From assembly GCA_038878695.1 (NCBI GenBank), contig JAVZVD010000001.1, positions 310,001 to 374,000 of the forward strand: a stretch of 64,000 nt of DNA, given 5' to 3'. The first letter of the stretch is position 1. Each line of letters starts with the position of its first letter. The DNA is from Fervidicoccaceae archaeon. GTDB lineage: Archaea; Thermoproteota; Thermoprotei_A; Sulfolobales; Fervidicoccaceae. A model generated the notes under the pieces. It saw only the letters and a program-made list of their open reading frames with translations, searched no databases and was not told where the DNA came from. The position numbers and the translations under genes are program-made. Of this stretch, positions 17,928 through 27,476 are shown piece by piece.

Positions 17928-18545
17928 TCACAGAGAAGCCACGAGCTCGAGAATCTTAGCGGCCGCCTCCTCGGGCCTACCTTGGGGGTTCACTACTATG
18001 AAGACGCTCGAGGCAGTCAGGACGGCGCTGGACATGGCGGCAACTCTGGCCATGTGCATAAGCTCTCTCAATGCCTCGGGAGAGCTCCCTACATCTGAGC
18101 GACGGCGAGAAGCATCGCTCTCCCGCCTCGCAAGTATCTCCTCTGGGTCGGCTTCTATCAACACAATGCTATCGGGGTTCAGCGCACTCACAACGTGCTC
18201 GGGCAGACCCGGCCAATAGCCCGAGGAGGTCTTGACGACGCTATGCGTGTCAACCACTAATACGCCTCCCTGACCGAGCCTCTTTGCCGCGTCGCTCACT
18301 ATTTCCCGCGCGGCAAGCTCCTGAAGATCGAGTTGGACTCTATGAGGAAGTCGCCTCATTTCGTCCCGACTCTCGACTAGGCCTCTCGCGACGGCTACTT
18401 TCAACATGTAATCGCCGAAGTTAGCCACAACAAGGTCTACGCCGCTCTCTTGAGCGAGCCTCTTGAGCTCGCTCAGGACGGTGGTCTTACCCACCCCCGG
18501 CACGCCCGTGACCACTACCGTCTTGAAGGGGTTCCTAGGAGGCAA
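17928..18545 (-). CDS. adkA: adenylate kinase, archaeal type
   Basis: Interconverts ATP, AMP and ADP. The 205 residues start with the Walker A motif VTGVPGVGKTT (12-22). NFGDYMLKVA and a DTHSVVKTSSGYWPGLP segment mark the archaeal AdkA family, which differs from bacterial Adk. LIEADPEEILARRESD is the lid-like segment. Position directly behind secY is the usual one in archaea. Confidence 0.95.
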   Translation of the reverse strand: MPPRNPFKTVVVTGVPGVGKTTVLSELKRLAQESGVDLVVANFGDYMLKVAVARGLVESRDEMRRLPHRVQLDLQELAAREIVSDAAKRLGQGGVLVVDTHSVVKTSSGYWPGLPEHVVSALNPDSIVLIEADPEEILARRESDASRRRSDVGSSPEALRELMHMARVAAMSSAVLTASSVFIVVNPQGRPEEAAAKILELVASL

Positions 18546-18615
18546 GAACCTTCACCCGTCCCGCGGCATCTCGTGCATCGCTCTCAGAGGAGAGCGCGCA
18601 TCGAGCCTTTAAGCC

Positions 18616-20004
18616 TCATTCCTCACCTAGGACTCTCCTGAGGAGCGGGTAGGCCTCTAGAGCTCTTTCTCTCGATATTATCGCGTAGTACTGATAGATT
18701 ATCCCGATGCTTAATAGGATCCCAGTGCCGCTTCCATAGGCTCCGAATATGTCCGAGACCACGGCGATTAACACCACTATGGCGCTGCTAATCAATGTGA
18801 GCGGGTAGATGTACTTCGCGAGAAGCCTCTCCAAGGCCTTCGGGTTCCTCCTGATGCCCGGGATATCGAGGCCTCCCTTGATGATATTATCGGCCTGCGC
18901 TCTCGGGTTCAGCCCAGCTATCTCAACCCACATGTAGCCGAAGAGAATACCGAGAATCAACCACGAGAGAACGAAAATAGCTACTCTCAGAGGATCCTCG
19001 ATGGCGTTGGCCAGCCCCCTCGGGGGGCTCATGTAGTGGACAAGCCAATCTAGGACCTTATAACCGAGGTTTCCGCTCCCGGCTACGGAGGCTAGAGCGT
19101 TCCTGAAGAGTTGGAAGTCTGCGACCACGATCCCCACGAGGAGAACAGGAATGTTAGTTACATATATGAAGCTCAGAGGTATTTTGCTTCTGATTCCTCG
19201 GAACCTCTGGCTAGTTATCGGTATCTCTACTCTTATTCCTTGCAGGTAAACTAGCACTATTATCGCAACGAGAGTAGCAGCGAAGCCTACTAAGTCGGGG
19301 AGCCCTCTTCTCAATACTACAGCATTGAAGTTGCCGCTCGATATCGATTGTATCAGGAAGGGGATGAAGCCGACGTGTTGACCGTAATAGGGAGTGTAGC
19401 CCAGGAGATCCCAGAACATTGTTTTGGCGACGCCAGCCAATATGAAGAGGCTGATGGCGCTTCCGATGCCCCAGCCCTTCTGCAGCATCTCGTCGAAGAG
19501 CACCACTAGGTATGTGGCAGCGGTCAATTGGAGAAGCACGGCAGCTCTAACGGCCCAGGATGCTTCCGAGCCCGTGATAGGGTTTCCCACGTAGGGCCAG
19601 TACCTGCTGGCCAGCACGTAGATCAGGGCTTCGAAGAACCCGAAGAATAGCGCCAGACTCTTTTGGGCAGCCGTGAACTTCCTCCTCTCATCTGGCACGG
19701 AGAGGTCGAGCTTAACGATCTTGGCCCCAACGAGTATCTGCAAAATCAGACCGGCCGTGACTATAGGCCCTACCCCTAACTCCATCAAGGTTCCCGCGTT
19801 CGACGCAAAGATTATATTGAACAAGTAGATCTGCGCCTGCCCGGTTCTCTCGACTCCGTAGAGAGGAATATCGCTCATGATTAAGTATAATATGAGGATG
19901 AGGCCCGTCAGGGCGAGCCTCCTGGTTAACGTGGGCCTCTTGGCAGGCCTCCTGACGCTGGGCAGAAAACTGGAAAGCTTCGAGAAGAACTCTATGAGAA
20001 CCAT
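18616..20004 (-). CDS. secY: preprotein translocase subunit SecY
   Basis: Channel-forming subunit of the Sec translocon. The 462 residues hold about ten membrane spans, beginning with RRLALTGLILILYLIMSDIPL; the plug region GVERTG follows. IEIPITSQRFRGIRSKIPLSF is split across the conserved cytosolic loop, and the family LNPRAQADNIIKGG loop lies near residue 370. Length is typical for archaea. It follows L15 after a 64-nt gap in the spc-like cluster. Confidence 0.97.
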   Translation of the reverse strand: MVLIEFFSKLSSFLPSVRRPAKRPTLTRRLALTGLILILYLIMSDIPLYGVERTGQAQIYLFNIIFASNAGTLMELGVGPIVTAGLILQILVGAKIVKLDLSVPDERRKFTAAQKSLALFFGFFEALIYVLASRYWPYVGNPITGSEASWAVRAAVLLQLTAATYLVVLFDEMLQKGWGIGSAISLFILAGVAKTMFWDLLGYTPYYGQHVGFIPFLIQSISSGNFNAVVLRRGLPDLVGFAATLVAIIVLVYLQGIRVEIPITSQRFRGIRSKIPLSFIYVTNIPVLLVGIVVADFQLFRNALASVAGSGNLGYKVLDWLVHYMSPPRGLANAIEDPLRVAIFVLSWLILGILFGYMWVEIAGLNPRAQADNIIKGGLDIPGIRRNPKALERLLAKYIYPLTLISSAIVVLIAVVSDIFGAYGSGTGILLSIGIIYQYYAIISRERALEAYPLLRRVLGEE

Positions 20005-20068
20005 CGCTCTTGCTCCCGGGCTGCTTTTTGCATCGCGTTACGTGCTTGATTTAGGGGACCCGATGCCT

Positions 20069-20527
20069 CTATCCGCTCCTCTCGCGTGTTAAAATGACTT
20101 CTCCGCCCGAGCTACGAATCTTCTCCACAGCTCTCTTGGTGGCGTTCGGCACCAGCACCTTGACTCTGACGCTCACGTCGCCGCTTCCCAACAGCTTCGT
20201 GTAGCCCGCTTTCGCTAGATCTAAAACAAGAAGCCCGTCTTCCTCGCGCACTGAACCGAGGTTTCTCAGCTCCTCGAGCTTTTCGACGAGCTCTCCGACG
20301 TTGATCGTTTTCGGCTCACTCGACAGCGGCTGAGGCCTCGTGAAGCCGTGCTTGCCGTACCAATCGGGAGCGTACTTGACCGTCCAGCTCCACTTATGCT
20401 TATGAAAACCGACAGCTCCGCGCCCTCCTCGCGAACCGCTTTTTCTGTGCTGTCCTATCCTCCCCCATCCCATGGTCCTAGTTCTGCCTCTGAGCTTCCT
20501 ACTCTTCTTCCTCCTTCGGGCTACCAT
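20069..20527 (-). CDS. rpl15: ribosomal protein L15 (uL15)
   Basis: Large-subunit protein; 152 residues. The basic N-terminus RRRKKSRKLRGRTRTMGWGR and the Gly-rich stretch HRKSGSRGGRGAVGFHKHKW thread into rRNA; the C-terminal globular part (VLVPNATKRAVEKIRSSGG) is that of archaeal/eukaryotic L15. ATG 20527 leaves a 34-nt gap after L30. Followed by secY. Confidence 0.95.
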   Translation of the reverse strand: MVARRRKKSRKLRGRTRTMGWGRIGQHRKSGSRGGRGAVGFHKHKWSWTVKYAPDWYGKHGFTRPQPLSSEPKTINVGELVEKLEELRNLGSVREEDGLLVLDLAKAGYTKLLGSGDVSVRVKVLVPNATKRAVEKIRSSGGEVILTRERSG

Positions 20528-20561
20528 GCCCCCGACCCCTCTTCGCTACGATCTGAGGACA

Positions 20562-21086
20562 CTACAGCATTCTCAATATGAGCTCGTTGATGCGGTTCCC
20601 CCGATAGCCTGTCTCACCGCCGGAACTTATCGGTTTTTTAATCGTCCTTTTGAATCCTCCGCGCGGAGGAGAGAGTCTGAAAACTGGCTTTACGTATGCT
20701 TCAAGCTTGTGGAGCTCTAGCTCGCTAGATAAGAGCTTATCCGCCAGCTCTTCGATGCCCGAGAGCCCGAGCCGACTCTTCACGTATTCGTCGGTGAGCC
20801 TCGCTCCGCCAGGAACCCTGCCGCGCCTTCTAAGAACCTCGATTAGAACCTCTCTGTTGATTTCTCCCCATGTTATCCAACTAGACGCCACTCTGAGCAT
20901 GCCTTCGAGACCAGGCTTGTCGGCGGGGAATATGACCATTGAGTATCTCCTTGTCAATCTGAGATGTCGCAGAGCCCTCTCCACCTCCGGTCTAACGTTT
21001 ACACTTCCTCGGATCCTCACTATAGCCAGTAGCGCTTTCTCAGCGCTCGCAGGTCTCGTCTTCTCCACCTCCACTAGAATCACCAC
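20562..21086 (-). CDS. rpl30: ribosomal protein L30 (uL30)
   Basis: Large-subunit protein of the long archaeal L7/L30 type, 174 residues. [26 protein letters not shown] is the family opening (residues about 20-45), and [18 protein letters not shown] follows. The C-terminal third ([17 protein letters not shown]) is the archaeal extension. Overlaps the S5 stop by 7 nt. Confidence 0.94.
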   Translation of the reverse strand: MVILVEVEKTRPASAEKALLAIVRIRGSVNVRPEVERALRHLRLTRRYSMVIFPADKPGLEGMLRVASSWITWGEINREVLIEVLRRRGRVPGGARLTDEYVKSRLGLSGIEELADKLLSSELELHKLEAYVKPVFRLSPPRGGFKRTIKKPISSGGETGYRGNRINELILRML

Positions 21087-21742
21087 GCTCTCCAGTCCTC
21101 GACCGTCACCAGAGCATACGTCCTTCTGAGCGCATCGTAAACCGCTCTAGCGAAGTTGTACGTGGTCCTCGTGTTACCGAGCGTTTTGGACCACACGTCC
21201 AAGATGCCGGCCAACCTTAGGACGACTTTGCCCGCGTCCCCGATCACTAAGCCCGTGCCGCGCGGAGCCGGATAGAGAGTGACGCGAACACTTCCGCACT
21301 TACCTATTACCCTAAAGGGGAGGCTATGGGGTCTACCGCAGGTGCATTCCCAGCTACCGCAACCTCTCCTCACCGGTATGATATTCAGCTTGGCATCGAC
21401 TATTGCCTTCTCTATGGCGTCGCGAAGTTGCTTGGCCTTGCCGCTTCCCACGCCGACCAGGCCGCCCTCATCGCCTACTACTACCGTCACACGAAACCTC
21501 GACACCTCGCCGGCGTCTGTCTGTCTTTGGACTATCTTGATATCGATAACTTCGTTCTTCAGGTTAGGCACGAGATAATCTATTATCTCTGGTTCCAGTA
21601 TCGGTAAATTCATTTCAAATAATTCTTGAATAGTTGTAATTCTCCCCTCTTTAACTAATCTACCAACTTTAGTCCTAGGCACCCACTCTTCTCGAGAGAA
21701 TTCCGCGCGCCTCTCAAGGACGTCGCCACTCAAGAGATTCAC
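21080..21742 (-). CDS. rps5: ribosomal protein S5 (uS5)
   Basis: Small-subunit protein; 220 residues. Visible: an archaeal N-terminal extension with [16 protein letters not shown], the double-stranded RNA-binding part ([21 protein letters not shown]) and the S5 C-terminal domain with [13 protein letters not shown]. Four-nt overlap with L18. Bases 21600-21665 are AT-rich compared with the rest. Confidence 0.95.
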   Translation of the reverse strand: MNLLSGDVLERRAEFSREEWVPRTKVGRLVKEGRITTIQELFEMNLPILEPEIIDYLVPNLKNEVIDIKIVQRQTDAGEVSRFRVTVVVGDEGGLVGVGSGKAKQLRDAIEKAIVDAKLNIIPVRRGCGSWECTCGRPHSLPFRVIGKCGSVRVTLYPAPRGTGLVIGDAGKVVLRLAGILDVWSKTLGNTRTTYNFARAVYDALRRTYALVTVEDWRAW

Positions 21743-22377
21743 CTCGCTGCCTCTGCGCTCGCGGCTTGAGCCTTGGCGGCCGCGGCCCCCTCTTCCTCGG
21801 CTATCCTTCTCAGTGTCTCATCGAAGTGCTTCGGGTAATCTTTTGGATGAAAGCCGCGGGCCAGCAGCAACGAGAACCTGACTTTCAAAGCCTCGGGGTT
21901 CTCGCGCTCGAGGAGCTCGGCGTAAGCTGCTACGTGCTCCCCTCTTATTCTCTCCGGACTCGGGAGGACCTGCTCTGAGGCTGGCACGCTTAATCCTGCG
22001 TCGCGAGACCCCTTTATCACGGCGAACACTCTTGCGCCGGGCACAGGCCTGTGTAACCCTATGTCGGGGACGGCTTCTTTCACGCCACAGCGAAGGGCCC
22101 TCAGCCCAACGAGGTATCCAACTAAGTAGGCGGCGGGCGTAGATGAGGTACTCCCCTTCCAGCCGAATTTTTTGACGAGTTCTATACTGTGAGCGGCTAC
22201 GAGCACCTCATCTCCTTGAGGCTTACTTTTAACTATTTTCGCTTCGATATATTTATTGCTTCTTCTTATTACTAATCTCGGTTTCCCAGATAAGATAATG
22301 ATGTACCTCTTTCTATAGTTCGTCTTACCCTCTCTCCTTCTCCTCCTGGGCACCTTATATTTGGGGCCTTTAGCCAT
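21739..22377 (-). CDS. rpl18: ribosomal protein L18 (uL18)
   Basis: 5S-rRNA-binding large-subunit protein, archaeal/eukaryotic L18p/L5e form, 212 residues. The N-terminus [22 protein letters not shown] is family-typical; [15 protein letters not shown] and the [14 protein letters not shown] helix follow. The C-terminus is an Ala-rich tail. An AT-rich patch covers about 22200-22320. Confidence 0.94.
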   Translation of the reverse strand: MAKGPKYKVPRRRRREGKTNYRKRYIIILSGKPRLVIRRSNKYIEAKIVKSKPQGDEVLVAAHSIELVKKFGWKGSTSSTPAAYLVGYLVGLRALRCGVKEAVPDIGLHRPVPGARVFAVIKGSRDAGLSVPASEQVLPSPERIRGEHVAAYAELLERENPEALKVRFSLLLARGFHPKDYPKHFDETLRRIAEEEGAAAAKAQAASAEAAR

Positions 22378-22394
22378 TAGAAGATCTCACCTCA

Positions 22395-22853
22395 TCATTT
22401 CCTAGAGACTTCTTTCTCGAGAGAAAGTCTCAGAGCGGCTAAGCTAGAGAACTTCCCGCCTTTGACAAGCATGTAATACTTTCTATATGTTTTTCTATCT
22501 ATGTGACCTTTATCTCTCAAATATTTCAAATATTTTCTCATTTTCCTAGCTCTCATGATCCAAGCTCTCTTCTCGTCGCTCCTGGCTGTGGCTTTGCCTT
22601 TACGCTTGCCGGGCCCTCTGCTTCTGCCCTCTCTTCTCCTTTCTCTATTCTCTCTCGCTCTTCCCCGACTGTTCGACTTCTCAGGCTCAACGCGAATTAA
22701 ACCTCTCTCGAGGAGCCTCCTTACGTCGTCTCGCGTGATGGCTCCCTCTAATGCTTCGCGGTCATCGTCTGACTCGATCTTCACCTTAATCCTCGAAATA
22801 CCTACTCCCAAGATCTCGGCAGCTAACCTCTTCTGTAGCGTGTAGTCGGTCAA
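22395..22853 (-). CDS. rpl19e: ribosomal protein L19e (eL19)
   Basis: Large-subunit protein found in archaea and eukaryotes, 152 residues. The globular N-terminus LQKRLAAEILGVGISRIKV is followed by the basic linker SRGRARENRERRREGRSRGP and a long C-terminal helix (RKMRKYLKYLRDKGHIDRKTY). Overlaps the L32e stop by 4 nt. Confidence 0.95.
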   Translation of the reverse strand: MTDYTLQKRLAAEILGVGISRIKVKIESDDDREALEGAITRDDVRRLLERGLIRVEPEKSNSRGRARENRERRREGRSRGPGKRKGKATARSDEKRAWIMRARKMRKYLKYLRDKGHIDRKTYRKYYMLVKGGKFSSLAALRLSLEKEVSRK

Positions 22854-23260
22854 GACACTCCCCTCTCATTCGCTATCCTGAAGCCTCTCTCCTTGAGTAC
22901 CCTCTCGAGCTCGACCCTCTTCCTCAAGCCGACCGTTGACGATATGTAGATTACATGCTTATCGGGGCTCAGGCTCTCCGCATCTTTAAGGTTTGCGATG
23001 ACAACGGGGATGAGCCCGGAAGGGTGAAGACCACGGATCAGCCTAGCGCTCCTATATCCTTCTTTTACTATAGGCGGATAGCCTTTCAACTGCAGCCTCA
23101 TCTTATTGTCGTTACCCTTCGGCTTCCTCCACGAGTCCCTTCGCTCGAACTTCTTTAATGAGTTGTGGAGTCTCCTCTTGAACTCAGGAGTTCTTCTCCT
23201 CAGCCTTTTTAGCAGTCTTTTTAGTGTGCGCCGCGTCTTGGCTCGCTCTGAGAGGCTCAA
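22850..23260 (-). CDS. rpl32e: ribosomal protein L32e (eL32)
   Basis: Large-subunit protein, 136 residues. Family core FKRRLHNSLKKFERRDSWRKP, the NKMRLQLKGYPPIVKEGYRS segment and the C-terminal strand HVIYISSTVGLRKR are clear. It lies between L6 and L19e with 4-nt overlaps on both sides. Confidence 0.95.
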   Translation of the reverse strand: MSLSERAKTRRTLKRLLKRLRRRTPEFKRRLHNSLKKFERRDSWRKPKGNDNKMRLQLKGYPPIVKEGYRSARLIRGLHPSGLIPVVIANLKDAESLSPDKHVIYISSTVGLRKRVELERVLKERGFRIANERGVS

Positions 23261-23826
23261 CTCGCGAATCCCCTCTCGTACAGATATATCCCGTCCATGA
23301 AGACTCTCCTATCTTTGTCCCGGATTTTACAGGCAGACTCAATGTTAGCGGCCGTCTGCCCAACCCTCTCAACATCGATGCCCTCTAAGATCAGGTCTTG
23401 CCCATCTACCCACACCCGCACTCCTTCCTCCACCCTAGCCCTACGCGGCGCCTTCTCACCGAGGAAGTTCTTTATCAGAACCTCGTCTTTCGCGACTTCA
23501 ATTAATATAGGGAAGTGCGTGCTGATTATCTTCATCTTATATCTGAAGCCTCTAGTAACTCCCAAGATCATGTTTTTTATGTGAGCGGCAACGGAGCCAA
23601 CCAAAGCCTTCTCCTTTCGTCCAGCAAAGTGCGTCTCGACGATTATCTTATCCTCGTTGAGTGTGATAGAGACTTTGCGAGCGTGACTGAAGTCGCGCGT
23701 GAGCACTCCCTTGGGTCCCCGGACGGTGACCCTTTTGCCTTGCACTTCTACGTAAACTCCGCTGGGAATGTCTATTGCGCGGCTCTCTCGGAGGCTCCGC
23801 ATAACATACAACACCTCGCGCGTCAA
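23257..23826 (-). CDS. rpl6: ribosomal protein L6 (uL6)
   Basis: Large-subunit protein near the sarcin-ricin loop, 189 residues with two repeated alpha-beta domains. The family strand VYVEVQGKRVTVRGPKGVLTRDF opens domain 1 (split here), and VRVWVDGQDLILEGIDVERVGQTAA marks the domain 2 end. Overlaps S8 by 4 nt at its start. Confidence 0.95.
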   Translation of the reverse strand: MTREVLYVMRSLRESRAIDIPSGVYVEVQGKRVTVRGPKGVLTRDFSHARKVSITLNEDKIIVETHFAGRKEKALVGSVAAHIKNMILGVTRGFRYKMKIISTHFPILIEVAKDEVLIKNFLGEKAPRRARVEEGVRVWVDGQDLILEGIDVERVGQTAANIESACKIRDKDRRVFMDGIYLYERGFAS

Positions 23827-24224
23827 TAAACGTAGGCCACGAGCACTCCGCCCGTCCTTCTCTCGAGGGCCTCTCTGTGACTCATAATGCCTGAGGGGGT
23901 CGAGAGGACCAGGAGGCCCATATCCCTAGCAGGTAGATACCTCCTTAGCCACTGGGGCATCTCGACCAATTCGGCGAGCTTAACACTGTGCCTCGGCTTC
24001 ACTGCTCCGGCTTTGTTTATTCTCCCGAGCAGTTGGACTTTAACTTTGCCTTGCCTCCCGTCGTCAATGTACTCGATTTCGCCAATGTAACCTGCTCGCT
24101 GCAACGTTCTCAGAACCTCTATGAGCAACCTCGAGGCGGGATAGACTACGACCTCTCTCTTCGCCCTGGCCTCGGCGTTCGTTATAGCGGTCAACGCGTT
24201 AGCGAGCGTATCAATGGCTACCAA
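23823..24224 (-). CDS. rps8: ribosomal protein S8 (uS8)
   Basis: Small-subunit protein that binds the central domain of 16S, 133 residues. IDTLANALTAITNAEARAKRE opens the protein as in all S8, and the C-terminal STPSGIMSHREALERRTGGVL carries the S8 signature. Lies between S14 and L6. Confidence 0.95.
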   Translation of the reverse strand: MVAIDTLANALTAITNAEARAKREVVVYPASRLLIEVLRTLQRAGYIGEIEYIDDGRQGKVKVQLLGRINKAGAVKPRHSVKLAELVEMPQWLRRYLPARDMGLLVLSTPSGIMSHREALERRTGGVLVAYVY

Positions 24225-24239
24225 ACACTCTCACCCGCG

Positions 24240-24404
24240 CTACATGTATTTCCTAAAGCCCATCTCGAAGGCTACTTCCCTGAAGCACTGCCTGCACAAG
24301 TAGATGCCGTATCTACGAATTACGCTGTCGTGAGAACCGCACCTCCTACACTTAACGGCTCCGCGCCCGTAGATCCTGGGCTTGGGAGGTCTGATTTTAC
24401 CCAT
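24240..24404 (-). CDS. rps14: ribosomal protein S14, zinc form (uS14)
   Basis: A 54-residue small-subunit protein. The minus-strand frame from ATG 24404 to TAG 24240 encodes [19 protein letters not shown], with zinc pairs CRRC and CRQC, and ends in the conserved [14 protein letters not shown]. Length is exactly that of the zinc-binding archaeal form. It fills the gap between L5 and S8, the standard position. Confidence 0.95.
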   Translation of the reverse strand: MGKIRPPKPRIYGRGAVKCRRCGSHDSVIRRYGIYLCRQCFREVAFEMGFRKYM

Positions 24405-24415
24405 GGACTCTCATC

Positions 24416-25024
24416 TCATGGGACTATTTTCACTCCGAGTTCCTCGGCGAGAAGCGCAGCCGCCTCCTCTCTGGAGACTCTATGCCTCTTGGGGATTCTG
24501 GTACGCCTTCTTCTCCGCCTAGCCACTCTATAGCCGGCTCTCTCCACTGTGATGCACACATCCATACCGAACATCCCCACGTTCGGATCGTAGACTGCGC
24601 CGGGGATGCTGACGTACTCGGCTATGCCAAAGCTCACGTTGCCGTGCTCGTCGAAGCTCGAGAACTTTAATCTATTGCCTACGGCACTGAGGGCCTTTTT
24701 GAGAAAGCTCAGAGCCTTCTCTCCTCTGAGTGTTACGGCTGCGGCTATGGGCTCCCCGCGTTTTATTCCAAACTCGCGTATAGTTCTCTTAGCTCTTCTG
24801 AGCTTCGGCTCTTGGCCTGTCAACTTCTTAAGCATCTCGGCGACTTTGAGAAGCCTCTCGCCACTCTCGCCTAGACACACGTTCACAGTGACTTTGGCTA
24901 TCCTAGGTCTGAGCATTGGATTGCGTCGCCACCTCTCTCTGACCCTTGCTAGGACTTCCTCGAAGCTAACCATCGCGGATCCGGACTTCAGCTCTGGCGT
25001 CAACAAGGGATCCCACCACCTCAC
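24416..25024 (-). CDS. rpl5: ribosomal protein L5 (uL5)
   Basis: 5S-rRNA-binding large-subunit protein. The frame from GTG 25024 gives 202 residues in a GTGA overlap with S4e. ATG at about 24973 (MVSFEEVLARVRERW) would match usual family length better, so the first 17 residues may be leader. Core signatures: MLRPRIAKVTVNVCLGESG and IREFGIKRGEPIAAAVTLRG. Confidence 0.93.
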   Translation of the reverse strand: MRWWDPLLTPELKSGSAMVSFEEVLARVRERWRRNPMLRPRIAKVTVNVCLGESGERLLKVAEMLKKLTGQEPKLRRAKRTIREFGIKRGEPIAAAVTLRGEKALSFLKKALSAVGNRLKFSSFDEHGNVSFGIAEYVSIPGAVYDPNVGMFGMDVCITVERAGYRVARRRRRRTRIPKRHRVSREEAAALLAEELGVKIVP

Positions 25025-25764
25025 AGCGTCACTAGAGGCCTCTCTCTCCCGACGACCAGAACGTAGTCTATGAGAGACCTCAGGGTGGTGTTCTTGTCGT
25101 CAACTAGGGTGACTTCTCCTCCCTTCCTCTTCTCGAGGCGTCTTATTTCGGCTATCCTACCGTGCTTACCTACGTTTCTACCAGCCATGATCAATCCGTA
25201 GTTGTTTACCTGGAGCGGAATGTAGTCCACGATCTCCTGCGAGGGCAATTTGATCACTAACGTCCCTCTAGTCTCGTAGACGTCCTCCACGGGCTTTCTA
25301 GGATCCGAGACGCGAATTAGGACGTTTCTACCGTCCATTAGGTGCAGCTGGATGTGTCCTCCCTTCACGGTGGTCTTGTCGACTATCTTGAGGGGTTTTA
25401 TTGACGCCTCGTCTTCTCCCACCTCTACTATTTTCAAGAACTTGGTAGGATCGGGGATCACTCTGTAGAATCTGTGCTCGGGCACCACTTGGATCACATC
25501 CATCGGACCAACGGGGAATTTGTAATCTTTCCTGGCAACTCCATCGACTCGGATAAGACCGCTCGAGATAATTCTCCTGGCCTCCCTAGCTGAAGTAGCA
25601 TAACCCAGGAGGTCTCTCACCACTAATAACAGAGGGATCGATGAGTTAGCGGAGTGAGGACCGGGCGACGGTTTGACGGTCCAGGGCCTCTCCTTCACGG
25701 GGATAGGCCAAAAGCTCGGAGCCGCATATGGCTTCAGATGTCTGGTTCCGCCCATCCTGGCCAT
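25021..25764 (-). CDS. rps4e: ribosomal protein S4e (eS4)
   Basis: Small-subunit protein of archaea and eukaryotes, 247 residues. HLKPYAAPSFWPIPVKERPW marks the N-terminus. An S4 RNA-binding domain (REARRIISSGLIRVDGVARKDY) follows, and a C-terminal KOW region (GRNVGKHGRIAEIRRLEKRKG) ends it. The conserved L24-S4e-L5 order is kept, with a GTGA junction to L5. Confidence 0.96.
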   Translation of the reverse strand: MARMGGTRHLKPYAAPSFWPIPVKERPWTVKPSPGPHSANSSIPLLLVVRDLLGYATSAREARRIISSGLIRVDGVARKDYKFPVGPMDVIQVVPEHRFYRVIPDPTKFLKIVEVGEDEASIKPLKIVDKTTVKGGHIQLHLMDGRNVLIRVSDPRKPVEDVYETRGTLVIKLPSQEIVDYIPLQVNNYGLIMAGRNVGKHGRIAEIRRLEKRKGGEVTLVDDKNTTLRSLIDYVLVVGRERPLVTL

Positions 25765-25766
25765 AG

Positions 25767-26153
25767 TTACTCGACCTCGCCTGCTCTCTTGCCCAGCCTC
25801 TCGACGAGTTTTCTTCGAGCCTTGTCAGATAGTTCGAGCTTAATTATTTCGACTTTGCTCGGGTGGATCGGAACCATGATGGGGGTCCCATCGCTCCTCT
25901 CTCTAGTCACCCCCTCGACGTATATCCGCAAGTCCTCTAAATCGACCCTAGCTACTCTGCCCTCTCTCCCAATGAAGGATCCTCGCACTATCCTCACGAT
26001 GTCTCCCACTCGGACCGGGATCCTCTTTATTCCGTACTTCTCGCGCAGCTCCTTAGAGAGAGGGGCCACCATGAGCTTGCGCCTTCGGTGAAGTGGCGCC
26101 TCGTAAAGAGCTTTGCGTTGCTTTCTAGGTTGTGATGACTTCGTGAAAGACAA
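25767..26153 (-). CDS. rpl24: ribosomal protein L24 (uL24)
   Basis: Assembly-initiating large-subunit protein, 128 residues. The N-terminal [20 protein letters not shown] is the archaeal/eukaryotic L26-type opening, and [19 protein letters not shown] is the KOW motif at about 46-64. It ends 2 nt before S4e starts. Confidence 0.95.
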   Translation of the reverse strand: MSFTKSSQPRKQRKALYEAPLHRRRKLMVAPLSKELREKYGIKRIPVRVGDIVRIVRGSFIGREGRVARVDLEDLRIYVEGVTRERSDGTPIMVPIHPSKVEIIKLELSDKARRKLVERLGKRAGEVE

Positions 26154-26172
26154 GTTCTATCACCGCGACAGC

Positions 26173-26583
26173 TTAGATTATCAGAGTAGCCAGAGCGGCT
26201 ATCTTAGGCCATCTCTCTGCCGCCTCCTTCGCCACGGGCCCGCGTATCTCCGTTCCCTTGGGCGTTCCCTCGGGCGTCATTATCACTACGGCGTTTTCTT
26301 CAAACCTCACCCACGTGCCATCCTTCCGCCTGAAAGGTCTCTTCTGTCTCACAACCACTGCTGGGAAGATCTGCTTCCTCATCTCCGGGATGCCTTTCTT
26401 GACGCTAACGATGACCAAATCGCCTACCCCAGCGCTGGGCACCCTTCTAAGTCTTCCCTTGTAGCCCGGAACGCCGATCACCATGACCTCGTGTGCTCCG
26501 CTATTATCGGCAACCTTGACTCTGCTTCCCACTTGTAGCCCGACCGCGACTCTCGTCCTCTGATAAGAGAGTTTTTTTGGCAT
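26173..26583 (-). CDS. rpl14: ribosomal protein L14 (uL14)
   Basis: Large-subunit protein at the subunit interface, 136 residues. [20 protein letters not shown] (about 18-37) and [21 protein letters not shown] contain the L14 signature. The archaeal C-terminus [18 protein letters not shown] is present. Between S17 and L24. Confidence 0.96.
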   Translation of the reverse strand: MPKKLSYQRTRVAVGLQVGSRVKVADNSGAHEVMVIGVPGYKGRLRRVPSAGVGDLVIVSVKKGIPEMRKQIFPAVVVRQKRPFRRKDGTWVRFEENAVVIMTPEGTPKGTEIRGPVAKEAAERWPKIAALATLII

Positions 26584-26609
26584 TTGAAACCACCGCGATT
26601 CCCCGCTTC

Positions 26610-26951
26610 CTACCTCTTAACAGCCAGCACGACGAACGAGACGGTCTTCGACAACGGCCGGACTTCTCCCACGATTACGACATCCCCTTCCTTGGCATTT
26701 ATGCAGGGCGGATTATGAGCGTGTAGTATGCTCTTTCTCCGCTCGTATCTCCTGTATTTTTCATCGTAGTGGAGGTAATCGCGTCGCACCACCACGGTCC
26801 TCTCCATCTTGGATTTCACTACCACTCCCTCGAGAATCAGCCCTCTCACTTTCAGAGAGCCATGGAAGGGGCAATTCTCGTCGTCGCACGTCGTCTTAGG
26901 GAGCTCTACTCCTGGGACCCCGGGATCTCTCAAAGCCTTCTTCTTAGGCAA
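26610..26951 (-). CDS. rps17: ribosomal protein S17 (uS17)
   Basis: Small-subunit protein with an OB fold, 113 residues. [22 protein letters not shown] is the family core (split here), and the archaeal N-terminal extension has a CPFHG segment. [20 protein letters not shown] closes the domain. Overlaps Rpp29 by 8 nt. Confidence 0.95.
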   Translation of the reverse strand: MPKKKALRDPGVPGVELPKTTCDDENCPFHGSLKVRGLILEGVVVKSKMERTVVVRRDYLHYDEKYRRYERRKSILHAHNPPCINAKEGDVVIVGEVRPLSKTVSFVVLAVKR

Positions 26952-27240
26952 AACTTCTCCCCCGCTTCCAATACTTACGTTTCAATCTGTCATGCGGTCT
27001 TCCCGCGAGCTCCCACGCGTATAATTTCTTACAACGCTCATTCTCACGTTCGCACACGTTCATACTCATCAGAGAAGTTTTCAACAAAGTCTTGGGTCCT
27101 CTAGCGGTGCTCAACACCACAGTCTTGGCAGTCTCATTGTGTAATACGCCGGAGAGGCCCACTAAACCGTCGTCGAGAGCATGAGCGACGACGAGCCATT
27201 TACCAAAGAGGTCTTTGTATGTAGGGACACGACGCTTCAT
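26944..27240 (-). CDS. RNase P protein subunit Rpp29 (Pop4)
   Basis: Protein subunit of archaeal RNase P, which cuts the 5' leader from pre-tRNA. The 98 residues contain an Sm-like barrel: LSGVLHNETAKTVVLST (about 28-44) and the C-terminal basic helix [17 protein letters not shown]. Length is normal for archaeal Rpp29. It lies between L29 and S17, as in most archaea. Confidence 0.92.
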   Translation of the reverse strand: MKRRVPTYKDLFGKWLVVAHALDDGLVGLSGVLHNETAKTVVLSTARGPKTLLKTSLMSMNVCERENERCKKLYAWELAGRPHDRLKRKYWKRGRSFA

Positions 27241-27476
27241 ACCCGCGAGCCCCTCCCCTCTCTACTCGCTCCCACGGAGCTCTCTCTTCCTCTCTCTTCT
27301 TCGCGCAAAATTGTCGAGATCCTCGCTATCGTCCTCCTCAGAGCGCGGAGCTTTCCAGGATTCGAAAGGGTGCCTAGGTCGGCCTGCATCCTCAATTTGA
27401 GGAGCTCTCGTCTGATTTCGGTTAGCCTAGCTCTCTTATCTTCCGTGCTTAATTTTCTAAGCTCATCGGGTTTCAC
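27237..27476 (-). CDS. rpl29: ribosomal protein L29 (uL29)
   Basis: Small helical large-subunit protein next to the peptide exit, 79 residues. Two helices, LRKLSTEDKRARLTEIRREL and GKLRALRRTIARISTILREE, match the family. The C-terminal SSVGASREGRGSRV tail is extra. Overlaps S3 by 14 nt and Rpp29 by 4 nt. Confidence 0.93.
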   Translation of the reverse strand: MKPDELRKLSTEDKRARLTEIRRELLKLRMQADLGTLSNPGKLRALRRTIARISTILREEERGRESSVGASREGRGSRV